Assembly (NCBI GenBank): GCA_045130235.1
Contig: JBGUPJ010000048.1
Location: 203,177-267,176 of the forward strand
Reading direction: 5' to 3'
Length of the DNA: 64,000 nucleotides
Source: UBA1756 sp045130235
GTDB lineage: Bacteria > Bacteroidota > Bacteroidia > Bacteroidales > WCHB1-69
The notes under the pieces are model-generated. The model ran no database searches. It saw only the letters and a program-made list of their open reading frames with translations, and was not told the DNA's origin. The stretch's first letter is position 1; each line of letters begins with the position of its first letter. Below are positions 18,401 through 26,484 of the stretch, piece by piece. Position numbers and translations under genes: made by a program.

Positions 18401-21400
18401 GCCATGAGGAGAACACCCAGCTGCCGTTGCCAGAACGCTCTTCCATCTGAACTCCATCCAGATAGAAACGGAAGAAGTCGTAACCGTTTTCAGAAGATAC
18501 TTTGCTGTAGTAGCTTACCTCGCCTGCCATCGGTGCGTTGATGGTGAGTTCGAGTTCTGAGTTACTGCTGCTTACGTGATAGTTGCCGGAACGGGCGCAG
18601 TAGGTGCCAGCGTAGGCGCCGGTGTTCACTACCGTCCACGGATATTGGCCTTCGGAAACCCAGTCAAACTGACTCATGTCGCCGCTCTCCCAAGTCTCGG
18701 TGGCGGTCACTTCGCCCACCACGAGCCAGATGGTATCTACTCTCGTTAGAGCGGCGTTGGAGGTGCTGTAGATGTGGTGGAAGAAGGGTACCAGCGTGCC
18801 ATTCGGAACGTTGTCGCCAATGTTGATGGTGAAGGTGGAGGTGCACTGCGCGTTGGCATTGATGGTGCCAATGTTGAGTGCGCCGTTGGTGATGGAGGTC
18901 TGCGTATAATAGGTGGAAAGTTCCGAAACCACATTCTGTGCCGTGGCATGGCCCACATTTTCGTCCACGATGGTGAGGGTGACGGTCTCACCGGGGTTGA
19001 TGATGTCGTCGTTGTTACCTCCCACAATAGCGTGGCTGTCGCTTACGTAAGCCAATAAAGCATCCACCAACTCCAGATTGAAGGTGTAGGTGGTGGTTTC
19101 AGCTGTGCCTTGGCTCAAATAGCTGACGGTGAAGTTGATGGGAGCGATATCGCCATCAGAGATTGCATTGCTGACGTTAAGGGCGAAAGAGGCTGTCAGG
19201 TGAAGCTCGTCGCCGCTGTTCACGGTACCAACCGTCTCAGTGGCATCCGTCAGCGTGATCTGGTTGGAGGTGGTGGCAGCGTTGATGACCGTGTTGGTGG
19301 CTGCATCAGGGAAACGATTCTCGATGGTGACATCCAGCGTGAGGTGGGCGTTGGCCACTGCCTGGGCGTTGTTGGTGACTGCCACGTCGGTGATGGTGAC
19401 GCGGGCACCTTCGCCTGCGATGGCGTTGATGGTAGTAAAGGTGGTTCTGTAATTCTGTGCGGAAGCGGCCAGCTCGTAGGTCTCACCAGCGTTGAGCGCC
19501 GGGAAGGTGAGCGTGCAGTTGCCGTTGGCATCCGTCAGCACAGCCGTGATCAGGTCGAGGTTGTGGGTCAGTGCCACGTAGCTGTAGGGTGCGCCAGTGG
19601 AGACTGCGATGGTGGTGGTGCCGTCAATCACTTCGATGGTGCTGTTGATGGGGGCGACATTGTCCACACGGATGGTCATGTCGGCGGGCTGGCCGAGCCA
19701 CGGCATCACCGACGGGTCTCCCATCAGCTCGTAAATCTCCCAGTAGTATTTCACGTAGGTGTCGGAAGCACCGTATTTCGACTGCACAGCCATGTTACCG
19801 GCATAGTTGATAGAGCCTTGAGTCACGTTCCAGTTGGTAAAGGCTTCGCCGTGAGTGTGGCACATTTTGTCGTAAGCACCGAGGTTGTTGGCGTCGTAAG
19901 TGGTGAGGTTGCAGTTGGTACAGCTGGTGCTCAAGTTGCCGGAACGTACACCGACAGCCCAGTAGTAGTCGTGATCCCAGTAGGTGTAGTCGGTACCGCC
20001 GATGTAGCCAACGGCACCTTTGTTGGTGGCACGCATGATGGCTTCACCGAAGCATTCGCTCTCTTCGAACTTGTTCGACTGACAGCAGTTGCCGACGAGA
20101 AAGCCGTATTTGCCAGTGTTGCTCAGAGAAGAGATGTGGGAGGTGGTGAAGGAGGGGTCAGCCCAGCCAGCAGAGCTGCAGTGTGCAGAGTAGTTGGCAT
20201 AGCCGGTTCCGTTTGAGAGTTTGGTACGGATGGTGGCATCATCGGAGCTGGCGTGCGGGTTGTAGTAGGAGTCGGTGGTGGTGAAGAAGGTGGCGGAGTA
20301 GTTGTCTTCGAAATAGTGCATGGCGGGGTTGGCGTGGCTGTAGCCATAGTCGCCGCTGCTGCCGCCGTCGTTACCGGCCACCAGCAGGCAGCGGTCAAGG
20401 TATGACAGGTCGGTGCCCATGGAGAGCTGCTCGTACTTCATGGTCTTGTCAATCTGCGGGGTGAGCTGTGCAACGGTCTGTGCGGAGAAACGGCCCCAGT
20501 AGCAGTCGGGCACGTTGTCGCTGCCCACCTGGGTGAAGTAGTACAGGTCGGAAACGTGGCTGTTCATGCTCTGTCCGCTGTAGGTCGGAATCTGTGCCTG
20601 GTCGCCCACGAGCAGCACGTAGGTCGGTGCCGGATTGTCGGCGGTGGCATTGGTGAAGTGGGTGCCGATGTAGTTGGTGATGGCGGTCGTTGTCGTGCCA
20701 ATGGTACCGGTATAGGCAATTTCCACGAGGAAGCCCTTGCGGCGTTTCCAGTTGGCGAAAGCGTCTAACTGTCCATTGAACATATCATTGGCGATGATGA
20801 GCATCTTCACGGGACGGGTGGAGATGGCATCGCGGAGTTGTGCGCTCTCAATGGTGTTGATGAGCTGTGCAGGACGGCCGAACTCGGAACTTCCGTATTT
20901 GAGTTTCAGCTCGCGGGTGGCGGCCATATTCACATCGTCGTAGGTCACGTTGATGGTGATGTCATCGTAAATCGTCACCTCTTTCGTGACGGGGTTCACC
21001 TGCACAGGGCAGATGCGGATGTCGGCCATGCAGACATCACGGGCAATGCCAGCCTTGCTGATGGTGGCCAGCGGAAGAGCATAGTTGGCATCGCGGCTGT
21101 AGGTGGTTGCATCCTTTTGGAACACCTTGTTGCCCATGTACGACTTGTGGTACAGGGGTTGTGTCGGGTAAAAATCGTGGGTGATGCCCAGCTCGTCTGC
21201 TGTCAGCGTCCGGACACTCCCTGCCGTGGCAGTCACGTGAACGTCACCGCACACTGGAATTTCGATAGTTTTCAGAATCATGGGCAATTCAGGCTGCCCT
21301 ACATTGTCAACCAACTGGCTGCACCCCTCCAACTGGAGACGGGTGAACACACCGGCTTCGGTCTGGATCTCGCTGATTTGGAGGTCGCTGACCGTTACGG

Positions 21401-21506
21401 TAAAGTTGATACCATTGTCGGTGCTGCTGGTGATGCGGTGCTGCTGCGCCTGTAGGGTGAACAGCCCGATCATGAACAATGCAATTAAAAGGACGATTTT
21501 TTTCAT
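15414..21506 (-). CDS. gingipain-like C25 cysteine protease with adhesin repeats and T9SS sorting domain
   Basis: A 2030-residue secreted protein. Order: signal peptide 1-20; C25 propeptide-like region about 30-225; C25 catalytic domain about 233-605 with His442 (NYSAHCSS) and a nucleophile at Cys474 or Cys475 (VGNCCQSNKF); an Ig-like link; repeats of about 110 residues with the phrase NPGETxxxTI at about 820-930, 1080-1192, 1203-1312, 1597-1707, 1715-1824 and 1834-1943; a second repeat type at about 700-815 and 1480-1590; two jelly-roll (cleaved-adhesin/MAM-like) modules at about 935-1069 and 1315-1467; and a type A T9SS C-terminal domain 1950-2030 (VYPNPTTG, VYDVYGRLI, GMYFLRI). It should be exported by the SprA-containing T9SS. 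It follows the TPR gene by 27 bases. Confidence 0.95.
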   Translation of the reverse strand: MKKIVLLIALFMIGLFTLQAQQHRITSSTDNGINFTVTVSDLQISEIQTEAGVFTRLQLEGCSQLVDNVGQPELPMILKTIEIPVCGDVHVTATAGSVRTLTADELGITHDFYPTQPLYHKSYMGNKVFQKDATTYSRDANYALPLATISKAGIARDVCMADIRICPVQVNPVTKEVTIYDDITINVTYDDVNMAATRELKLKYGSSEFGRPAQLINTIESAQLRDAISTRPVKMLIIANDMFNGQLDAFANWKRRKGFLVEIAYTGTIGTTTTAITNYIGTHFTNATADNPAPTYVLLVGDQAQIPTYSGQSMNSHVSDLYYFTQVGSDNVPDCYWGRFSAQTVAQLTPQIDKTMKYEQLSMGTDLSYLDRCLLVAGNDGGSSGDYGYSHANPAMHYFEDNYSATFFTTTDSYYNPHASSDDATIRTKLSNGTGYANYSAHCSSAGWADPSFTTSHISSLSNTGKYGFLVGNCCQSNKFEESECFGEAIMRATNKGAVGYIGGTDYTYWDHDYYWAVGVRSGNLSTSCTNCNLTTYDANNLGAYDKMCHTHGEAFTNWNVTQGSINYAGNMAVQSKYGASDTYVKYYWEIYELMGDPSVMPWLGQPADMTIRVDNVAPINSTIEVIDGTTTIAVSTGAPYSYVALTHNLDLITAVLTDANGNCTLTFPALNAGETYELAASAQNYRTTFTTINAIAGEGARVTITDVAVTNNAQAVANAHLTLDVTIENRFPDAATNTVINAATTSNQITLTDATETVGTVNSGDELHLTASFALNVSNAISDGDIAPINFTVSYLSQGTAETTTYTFNLELVDALLAYVSDSHAIVGGNNDDIINPGETVTLTIVDENVGHATAQNVVSELSTYYTQTSITNGALNIGTINANAQCTSTFTINIGDNVPNGTLVPFFHHIYSTSNAALTRVDTIWLVVGEVTATETWESGDMSQFDWVSEGQYPWTVVNTGAYAGTYCARSGNYHVSSSNSELELTINAPMAGEVSYYSKVSSENGYDFFRFYLDGVQMEERSGNGSWVFSSWPIEAGEHTLKFEYEKDYSQNSNSDYAWVDNITFPMGGEIAPEPEDLNDISHNVIITSGNGDADLNPGESIDLTITTENLSANPFINLTSVLTTSSPYATITNANETISYIGPNSTATTTYHINIDANTPDSTLITFNHTVSDGTVTSPVYLVSVMAVEVPIATLEKISDSYIISVGNSDNTIDPGETVVLTIVDANTGRADATNVISQLSTYYTPAAVVNGTINVGTIQASDQYASDFTINIGANVPVGTIIPYVHHIFSTTDPNADRTDTIYLTVGSTEAMEDWETGDFTQFEWENNSQYPWTIVNDPNEAIGGSYYAKSGNAGRRNTQSELELTIDCTDGEISFFSKVAARANYGYFRFYIDGVQQYEVSNGVQSSGGWGGTYTDTCTWQYHAFPITAGTHTIKFAYVRSNNGQNVAYGSDCAKLDNIIWPTNDGGGIAPMPEGILITAAGLNANSTGNELETANFDVTIENNSTEAINDVTLTLTTISSALTLTDATETVATIAGGQVLDLTSIFAGQIGEVADGTLINCTVIADYFINEVAEQQTYTFSFIAHSGWVDDLSHSVAITVGNGDTEINPTETIEVTITTENPGMVDLSNITSTLTSNSPYVTITNADQTLSSIAANGTATTVFTIDIAANTPDNTTISFLHTADAGVHGSDSYSFTITVLEAAVVNLNDVNHNYTIITGNGDADVNPGETIQVSVYTRNDGRADAHNAVSTLTCDSQYATIANGTQTIGTIAGYAVANTQFSVLIDADTPDETVLTFTHTMTSDEDTCSVEFTVTVIEFDGFITFVETSHTVSIISGNGDNDINPGETIKVTVYSRNDGNMAAQNVASTLMSTSGYASIASPVVNFQAAVPGATLTSQYDVVIDAQTPNQTVIPFTHLITDGDNTASYEFEITVITGVGINENGSVNLMTVYPNPTTGLTHVQCDNPDAQELRVYDVYGRLIQSQTINSELTDIDLTNCADGMYFLRIFHGEQVLGTVKIVKR

Positions 21507-21533
21507 AGGGAAATTTTTTTATGAATAATGAAT

Positions 21534-22943
21534 TTATTGCAAAGGTTTATAATTTTCAATCAAATTGTGGAACATCGGGTCTTCGGCGAGAGCGGGCGAA
21601 AGGCTGAGAAACATCTCGTGCCCCGGATAGTTGATGATGAGGGCGGTCTTGAAGTACTGGTCGGCCTCTGTGAATTGTCCATTAAGGAAGTGCAGGGCGG
21701 CCAGAAAATAGGGGAGTGTCATCGCAACCTCTTCATTGTCAAGCAGGTCTTCCATGAGTTCTATGCCCATCTCGCGCAGGTCTCTGTTGGCGGTGCAATA
21801 GATGGTGAAGAATTTGAGGAACTCCTCCTTCTCCTGCGCTTGGCTGAGGGTATATTGGAAAAGCTCTTTCAGCTTTTTGATTTGCTCATCTCCTTCATAA
21901 AGAGGAAGCAGGTTGAAAAGCAGTTCAAAACTTTGTGGGTTGAGGGAGAATGATTTGCGGATGAAATGCTCCGCTTCTTCCTCGCGGCCAGTCTCCTTCA
22001 GGATGGTAATGATGCCCATAATGGCATCGAGCGTGTTGGGTTCGATGCGCAAAGCTTCATGGTACTTCTCCAAGGCCTCGTCCATTCTTCCCATCTCCAG
22101 TAGCGAGTCGCCGATGCCGGAAACAGCATGGAAGTCGTGGTCATCCAGCCGATAGGCCTCCTCATAGTAGCGGATGGCCTCCTCGTACTGCTTCTTCTCG
22201 AAATAGACATTGCCGATGTTGAAATAGGCGGTGGAGGCCTCCTCGTCGAGACTGATGACGTTCTGGTAGGCATCGATGGCACTCTCGTACTCCTTCGCCC
22301 AGCTGCAAGCCAACCCCAAACCGAACCAAGAACACTTGCTTAACGGGTATCTTTCTGTCAGCCAGGTGAAAAATTGGATGGCGTCGCTATATTTTTTGTC
22401 CTCTTCAAAGAAAAATGAAAGGGTGCCTAACTGTTCTTCAAAGGTCTCATCTTCATCCAATGCGAAGCAGATGTGGTCGAAAGCCCTCTGGTAATCACCG
22501 CGTTGCAAGTACTCCTCGCCGAGCATGTAGTTGACTTCTGGATGGTCGGGGTCGAGTTTGTAGGCTTTCTTGAGCAGCGGCAATGCGTCGTTATCGTGTC
22601 CTGAAATCTTGGCAAAAAAAGCTTTCTCCACATACAGCTCCGGTTCCGGTGGAAAATCCATCTCGATGCGGTCTAACTCTTTCCCCGCCGTCTCGATCTC
22701 AAATTCCATGAGCAACTTCTTCACTTTCAGTATTCTGAAGGCAAAAGTGCGAGGGTACAGACGAATACCCAATTCCAATGCCTCGGTGGCATATGCGAGG
22801 TCACAGTTGTAGATGAGTTCCTCCGCAATCACCTCAAGGTCATCCGAGTCGTAATATCCCACCTCGCCGGCATCTGCCTGCGATTTGAAATTTGTCACTA
22901 ACTCGTTGATTTCTTCTTCGTTATAGTCTAAATCCTCGTCCAT
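21534..22943 (-). CDS. tetratricopeptide repeat protein
   Basis: A 469-residue TPR protein without a signal peptide, acidic at the N-terminus (MDEDLDYNEEEINEL). Classic TPR units are visible around ALPLLKKAYKLDPDHPEVNY, AYFNIGNVYFEKKQYEEAI and ALEKYHEALRIEPNTLDAI. I chose the ATG at 22943, 23 bases after the -7 box; an upstream ATG at 23033 would place the promoter inside the coding region. TPR proteins are scaffolds and no specific partner can be read from the sequence. Its nearness to the C25 protease gene (27 bases, same strand) suggests cotranscription. Confidence 0.9.
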   Translation of the reverse strand: MDEDLDYNEEEINELVTNFKSQADAGEVGYYDSDDLEVIAEELIYNCDLAYATEALELGIRLYPRTFAFRILKVKKLLMEFEIETAGKELDRIEMDFPPEPELYVEKAFFAKISGHDNDALPLLKKAYKLDPDHPEVNYMLGEEYLQRGDYQRAFDHICFALDEDETFEEQLGTLSFFFEEDKKYSDAIQFFTWLTERYPLSKCSWFGLGLACSWAKEYESAIDAYQNVISLDEEASTAYFNIGNVYFEKKQYEEAIRYYEEAYRLDDHDFHAVSGIGDSLLEMGRMDEALEKYHEALRIEPNTLDAIMGIITILKETGREEEAEHFIRKSFSLNPQSFELLFNLLPLYEGDEQIKKLKELFQYTLSQAQEKEEFLKFFTIYCTANRDLREMGIELMEDLLDNEEVAMTLPYFLAALHFLNGQFTEADQYFKTALIINYPGHEMFLSLSPALAEDPMFHNLIENYKPLQ

Positions 22944-22965
22944 TTCGCACTTTAAAATCAATCTG

Positions 22966-22973
22966 CAAATGTA
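22966..22973 (-). promoter_or_regulatory. -7 box (TACATTTG) for the TPR-C25-TolC unit
   Basis: A perfect TAnnTTTG match on the minus strand 23 bases before the TPR start codon, implying a very short leader of about 15 bases. Confidence 0.6.
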
Positions 22974-23007
22974 AGAAAAATTTTTTTGTAGAAATGATTT
23001 TTTTGCA

Positions 23008-23045
23008 ATAAAAAATCCCGAAAAAGTTTCCAACTCTTCCGGGAT
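23008..23045 (-). terminator. intrinsic terminator after the RprY-like gene
   Basis: On the minus strand a 12-bp stem with two G-U pairs (ATCCCGGAAGAG/CTTTTTCGGGAT), a 7-nt loop, then a T-rich run. It lies about 55 bases after the stop of the response regulator and separates it from the TPR gene promoter. Confidence 0.8.
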
Positions 23046-23099
23046 GTGATATTGGTTAGTAAGAAGTGCTATTGGGTATGGTTACCCCATCGCTTCCGA

Positions 23100-23912
23100 T
23101 TAGTTTCTTTCGGGAACGGGGTTGAATTTCGACTTCAGCATAAAGCCGGTACCATGCACGTTTTTAATCTCAATATCAGGCTCATAGCCTTCCACATATT
23201 TACTGCGCTTGGTCGAGTCGGTGTTGAGGTATTTGGGGTCAACAGGCTCGATGGCGAGGTAGGCGCGGAGCTTGGTGAGGAACACGTCCATGCTGCGGCC
23301 GGAAGCGTAGTCATCGTTGCCCCACACTTTGCGGAGGATTTCCTCGCGCTGAACCAAACGGTTCATGTTCTCGCACAGAATGCGCATCAGCTCGGCCTCC
23401 TTACGGGTGAGGGTACGCGTTTTCAGCGGGTGCGAAAGCTCGAGGTTGGCATGGTCGAAGGTGAACTTGCCGAAATGATACACCTCGTTGGTGACTTTGT
23501 AAACGGGTTTCACTTTGGCGTGCTGGCGTGTGCGGCGCAAAATGGCCTCGATGCGAAGAATCAGCTCCTCAGTGCTGAACGGCTTGGTGATATAGTCATC
23601 GCAGCCCATCTTGAAGGCCTTGATTTTGTCTTCCTTGTCGGTGCGGGCGGTTAGGAACACCACAGGTACCTGCTCGTCCACCTTGCGGATCTCGGCAAGC
23701 AGGTCGAAACCGCTCTTGCCCTGCATCACAATGTCGAAGATGCAGATGTCGTAGCGGTGGCGCTCAAACGACTCAGAGGCGGCATCGCCGTTGCTGAAGT
23801 CGCTCACGTTGAATTTGAGGGTTTCTAAGTAGTCTTTCAATACTTTACGCAGATTCTGGTTGTCTTCTACCAACATGATTCTGCCTTTCGATTCTCTTGC
23901 TGAAATATTCAT
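23100..23912 (-). CDS. rprY: RprY-like OmpR-family response regulator
   Basis: A 270-residue two-component regulator. The receiver domain (10-125) has the acidic pair VEDN, phosphoacceptor Asp60 (CIFDIVMQG), Thr88 and Lys110 (YITKPF). The C-terminal winged helix contains LTRKEAELMRILC and the RSMDVFLTKLR recognition helix typical of RprY proteins. Between that helix and the terminal wing (NVHGTGFML) there are about 24 extra residues (including DPKYLNTDSTKRSKYVEGY) that RprY proteins I remember do not have. No histidine kinase gene is adjacent. From memory, the Porphyromonas RprY is also an orphan and was reported to bind the nqr promoter, which is of interest given nqrAB here. Confidence 0.9.
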   Translation of the reverse strand: MNISARESKGRIMLVEDNQNLRKVLKDYLETLKFNVSDFSNGDAASESFERHRYDICIFDIVMQGKSGFDLLAEIRKVDEQVPVVFLTARTDKEDKIKAFKMGCDDYITKPFSTEELILRIEAILRRTRQHAKVKPVYKVTNEVYHFGKFTFDHANLELSHPLKTRTLTRKEAELMRILCENMNRLVQREEILRKVWGNDDYASGRSMDVFLTKLRAYLAIEPVDPKYLNTDSTKRSKYVEGYEPDIEIKNVHGTGFMLKSKFNPVPERN

Positions 23913-24058
23913 GATTTATGTAATTTTATATGCAATTTTTACATCCCCTATAACGCAACTTTAACATAATTATTGCAATTTTTTTGATAAAAAATATCTT
24001 TTTTCTTCCAATATTTTTTAAAAAGTTGAAATAGAGGAATTTAGAAGAAATAAAGTGC

Positions 24059-24082
24059 AAAAAAACGGTATTATTCGTACCG
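24059..24082 (-). terminator. terminator with the permease stop codon in its loop
   Basis: On the minus strand CGGTA and TACCG pair around a 7-nt loop that contains the TAA of the permease gene, followed by seven Ts. A ribosome reaching the stop would cover the stem, so termination may be linked to translation. Confidence 0.55.
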
Positions 24083-25306
24083 AAGAGCGGTGATGGGATC
24101 CATGTTGGCGGCCTTCCGTGCCGGGTACCAGCCGAAGAAAACGCCCGTGGCCACACATACCAGGAAGGAGATGCCGATGGCCCCCTGACTGATGATGAGT
24201 GACCACCCCAAAACGCGGGTGATGATGACGGCAAGGATGGTGCCGATGATGATGCCGATGATACCTCCCAACAGACTCAAGATGATACTTTCTGAAAGGA
24301 ACTGCATCATCACATCGCGCCGTTTCGCGCCGATGGCCATGCGCAGTCCGATTTCTTTAGTTCGCTCTGTTACAGTTACATACATGATGTTCATAATGCC
24401 AATGCCGCCTACGATGAGCGAGATGGCCGCAATGGAGGTGAGCAGTAGGGTAAGCACACTCATCACGTTGCCCATGGCCGACAGAAGCTCCTCCTGCGTC
24501 CGTATCTCGAAATCGTCCTCATACTCGCCGTCCGCATTGGGCTTGATGTTGTGGTTGTTGCGCAGGATGTAGGTGATTTCGGTGGCCGCCAGCTCCGACT
24601 CTTCCTCGCTCGTGGCTGAGGCGAAAATCATCTGAAAACTGTTCCGGTTTTTGTTGCCCGAGAAACGCGTCATGATGGTGGTGTAGGGCGCCAGCACAAT
24701 GTCGTCCTGATCCTGCCCCATGCCGTTCTGCCCCTTTGACTCCAACACACCGATGACCTTCATCGGCACCCGTCCGCAACGGATGGTCTGTCCGATGGGG
24801 TTCTCGCCGTTGGTGAACAACTCGCTCGCCACAGTCTGTCCGATGACGCACACTTTTGCGTTGGTTTTGGTATGCTCATCCGTGAACATGATGCCCGAGG
24901 CGAGGGTGTATTTTCTGATTTCCAGGTAGTCAGCCGACACACCTTGCAGACTGCCCGAATGGTTGTTGCCGCCATAAACCAGCTGTGCCGCCGCGCTCAC
25001 CGACGGGGAAACATATTGAACGTACTTGGTGTTTTTCTGCAAATCGTCCAAATCGCGTTTGGTCAGCGACTGGCCGCTGCCCATATCCACACCACCTCTC
25101 ATGCTGTGGGTCGGCATGATCATGATCATGTTGGAACCCATGGAGGAGAGTTCCGAGCGCACGCCTTCCGTGGAGCTTTTGCCGAGGCTCACCATGACAA
25201 TGACGGAGGCGATGCCGATGATGATGCCTAACATGGTGAGGAAGGAACGCCCTTTGTTGCGCGACAGGGCGGTGAGTGATATTTTGCTGAGGTTGATGAT
25301 GTCCAT
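24071..25306 (-). CDS. MacB-type ABC transporter permease
   Basis: A 411-residue inner-membrane permease of the MacB/FtsX type without a fused ATPase. It has an N-terminal transmembrane helix (residues 20-42), a large periplasmic domain (about 45-285) and three C-terminal helices with the conserved GGIGIMNIMYVTVTERTKEI segment. It is the last gene of a five-gene operon: TolC, adaptor, ATPase, small lipoprotein, permease. The complex should export a substrate, such as a lipid, peptide or toxin, from the periplasm by a mechanotransmission cycle; the cargo cannot be told from the sequence. Confidence 0.92.
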   Translation of the reverse strand: MDIINLSKISLTALSRNKGRSFLTMLGIIIGIASVIVMVSLGKSSTEGVRSELSSMGSNMIMIMPTHSMRGGVDMGSGQSLTKRDLDDLQKNTKYVQYVSPSVSAAAQLVYGGNNHSGSLQGVSADYLEIRKYTLASGIMFTDEHTKTNAKVCVIGQTVASELFTNGENPIGQTIRCGRVPMKVIGVLESKGQNGMGQDQDDIVLAPYTTIMTRFSGNKNRNSFQMIFASATSEEESELAATEITYILRNNHNIKPNADGEYEDDFEIRTQEELLSAMGNVMSVLTLLLTSIAAISLIVGGIGIMNIMYVTVTERTKEIGLRMAIGAKRRDVMMQFLSESIILSLLGGIIGIIIGTILAVIITRVLGWSLIISQGAIGISFLVCVATGVFFGWYPARKAANMDPITALRYE

Positions 25307-25318
25307 GGTTGATGTCCG

Positions 25319-25729
25319 TTATTTTTGGGGAGTGATACTGGTGGAGGTGACAACGAACTCGCCGCCGCTGAGTCCTTTCGTGATGAGGGTGAGCTTGCCG
25401 TCGCTGCCGCCACATTGGACGGGGGCGTGGATAAACTCCTGCCCTTTCAGCACCCACACGGCCGGCTCGTCGCCGCTGAGGTCCTGGATGGCATAGCGGT
25501 TTTTGGTGAGTTGTTGTGCAGTGGTGGAGTCGAGGGTATAGGTGAGGGCATCGTTGGTGATGCAAATGCCGATCTCGTCGCCGATGGTGTCCTGCTTCGC
25601 TTCTATGGTTCGGATGGCAAGCCCCCATTGGATCTGAGGATCAGTCTTTACCGTTGGCTCTCCCTGATGGGTACAAGCGGCCGCGGAAGTCAGAATGAGA
25701 AGCAATAAAAGCAAGGTGTGGGGATTCAT
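25319..25729 (-). CDS. small lipoprotein resembling a free-standing adaptor C-terminal domain
   Basis: A 136-residue predicted lipoprotein (lipobox SAAAC, Cys19). Its last 50 residues line up with the C-terminal membrane-proximal domain of the MacA-like protein two genes upstream: both read VWV, a short variable strand, a VTTGLNDG/VQCGGSDG turn, then IT.GL..G..VVTS and TP. The rest (residues 30-80) is not recognised. It overlaps the ATPase gene by four bases (ATGA), so it is coupled to it, and lies 12 bases before the permease. I infer a role as an extra adaptor-like subunit touching the permease; a decayed duplicate of the adaptor is the alternative. Confidence 0.75.
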   Translation of the reverse strand: MNPHTLLLLLLILTSAAACTHQGEPTVKTDPQIQWGLAIRTIEAKQDTIGDEIGICITNDALTYTLDSTTAQQLTKNRYAIQDLSGDEPAVWVLKGQEFIHAPVQCGGSDGKLTLITKGLSGGEFVVTSTSITPQK

Positions 25730-26481
25730 AAGTCAGTGTGTTTCATATTCTTTTCGTATTCTGCAAGCGCCATTGCCGCCGACTGTTGCTCGATGGTTTG
25801 GTCGAGTACGATTTCGCCGTCTCGCAGTTTGATGGTGCGGGTGGTGAAGGTGGCGATGTCAGGTTCGTGGGTCACGAAGGCGATGGTCTTGCCCTTGCTA
25901 TGCAGTTCTTGGAAGAGGGTCATGATTTCGTATGAGGTGCGGGTGTCGAGGTTGCCGGTGGCCTCGTCGGCGAGGATGATGACGGGGTCGTTGACGATGG
26001 CGCGGGCGATGGCGACACGCTGCTGCTGTCCGCCCGACAGCTGGTTGGGCATGTGGTCCATGCGGTCGCTCAGCTTCACGGCCTCTAATGCGGCGATGGC
26101 ACGCTCTTTACGTTCCTTCGCGCTGACGGTGGAGTTGTACATCAGGGGCAGCTGCACATTGTCGAGCGCGGTGGTGCGCGCCAGCAGGTTGTAGTTCTGG
26201 AACACGAACCCGATTTTGCGGTTGCGTAATGTTGATAACTGGTTCTTGTTCAGTGTGTTCACAGATGTGCCATTGAGGATGTAGTCGCCCGCTGACGGCG
26301 TGTCCAAGCACCCTAGGATGTTCAGCAAGGTGGATTTCCCCGACCCGCTTGTGCCCATAATGCTCACAAACTCGCCCTCACGAACGGCAAAAGAGATGCC
26401 GTTGAGAGCGTGTACCGTCTCACTACCCACCTGAAAGTCGCGGTGCAGGTCGCGGATGTCGATGATGATCTCGTTCTCCAT
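25726..26481 (-). CDS. MacB/LolD-type ABC transporter ATP-binding protein
   Basis: A 251-residue cytoplasmic ATPase. Walker A is GTSGSGKST (43-51), Q-loop around FVFQNYNLL, signature LSGGQQQ (148-154), Walker B VIILADE (167-173) and the switch His in FVTHEPD. It should pair with the separate permease at 24071-25306. Beyond the usual 220-residue LolD length it has a short C-terminal tail (IEQQSAAMALAEYEKNMK). It lies 3 bases after the adaptor gene and overlaps the small lipoprotein by 4 bases. Confidence 0.94.
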   Translation of the reverse strand: MENEIIIDIRDLHRDFQVGSETVHALNGISFAVREGEFVSIMGTSGSGKSTLLNILGCLDTPSAGDYILNGTSVNTLNKNQLSTLRNRKIGFVFQNYNLLARTTALDNVQLPLMYNSTVSAKERKERAIAALEAVKLSDRMDHMPNQLSGGQQQRVAIARAIVNDPVIILADEATGNLDTRTSYEIMTLFQELHSKGKTIAFVTHEPDIATFTTRTIKLRDGEIVLDQTIEQQSAAMALAEYEKNMKHTDL

Positions 26482-26484
26482 GTT

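Noticed and set aside
16731..20216. Long plus-strand reading frames (350 and 368 codons) opposite the C25 protease gene
   Set aside because: They mirror the repeated, GC-biased coding strand of a clear 2030-residue protein. Their products are low-complexity Gly/Val/Asp sequences with no signal, no promoter and no family features.
25319..25729. Idea that the small lipoprotein is a frameshifted piece of the adaptor gene
   Set aside because: It has its own start, lipoprotein signal and coupled overlap with the ATPase gene, and the adaptor upstream is complete. A decayed duplicate remains possible but a frameshift of the present adaptor is not.
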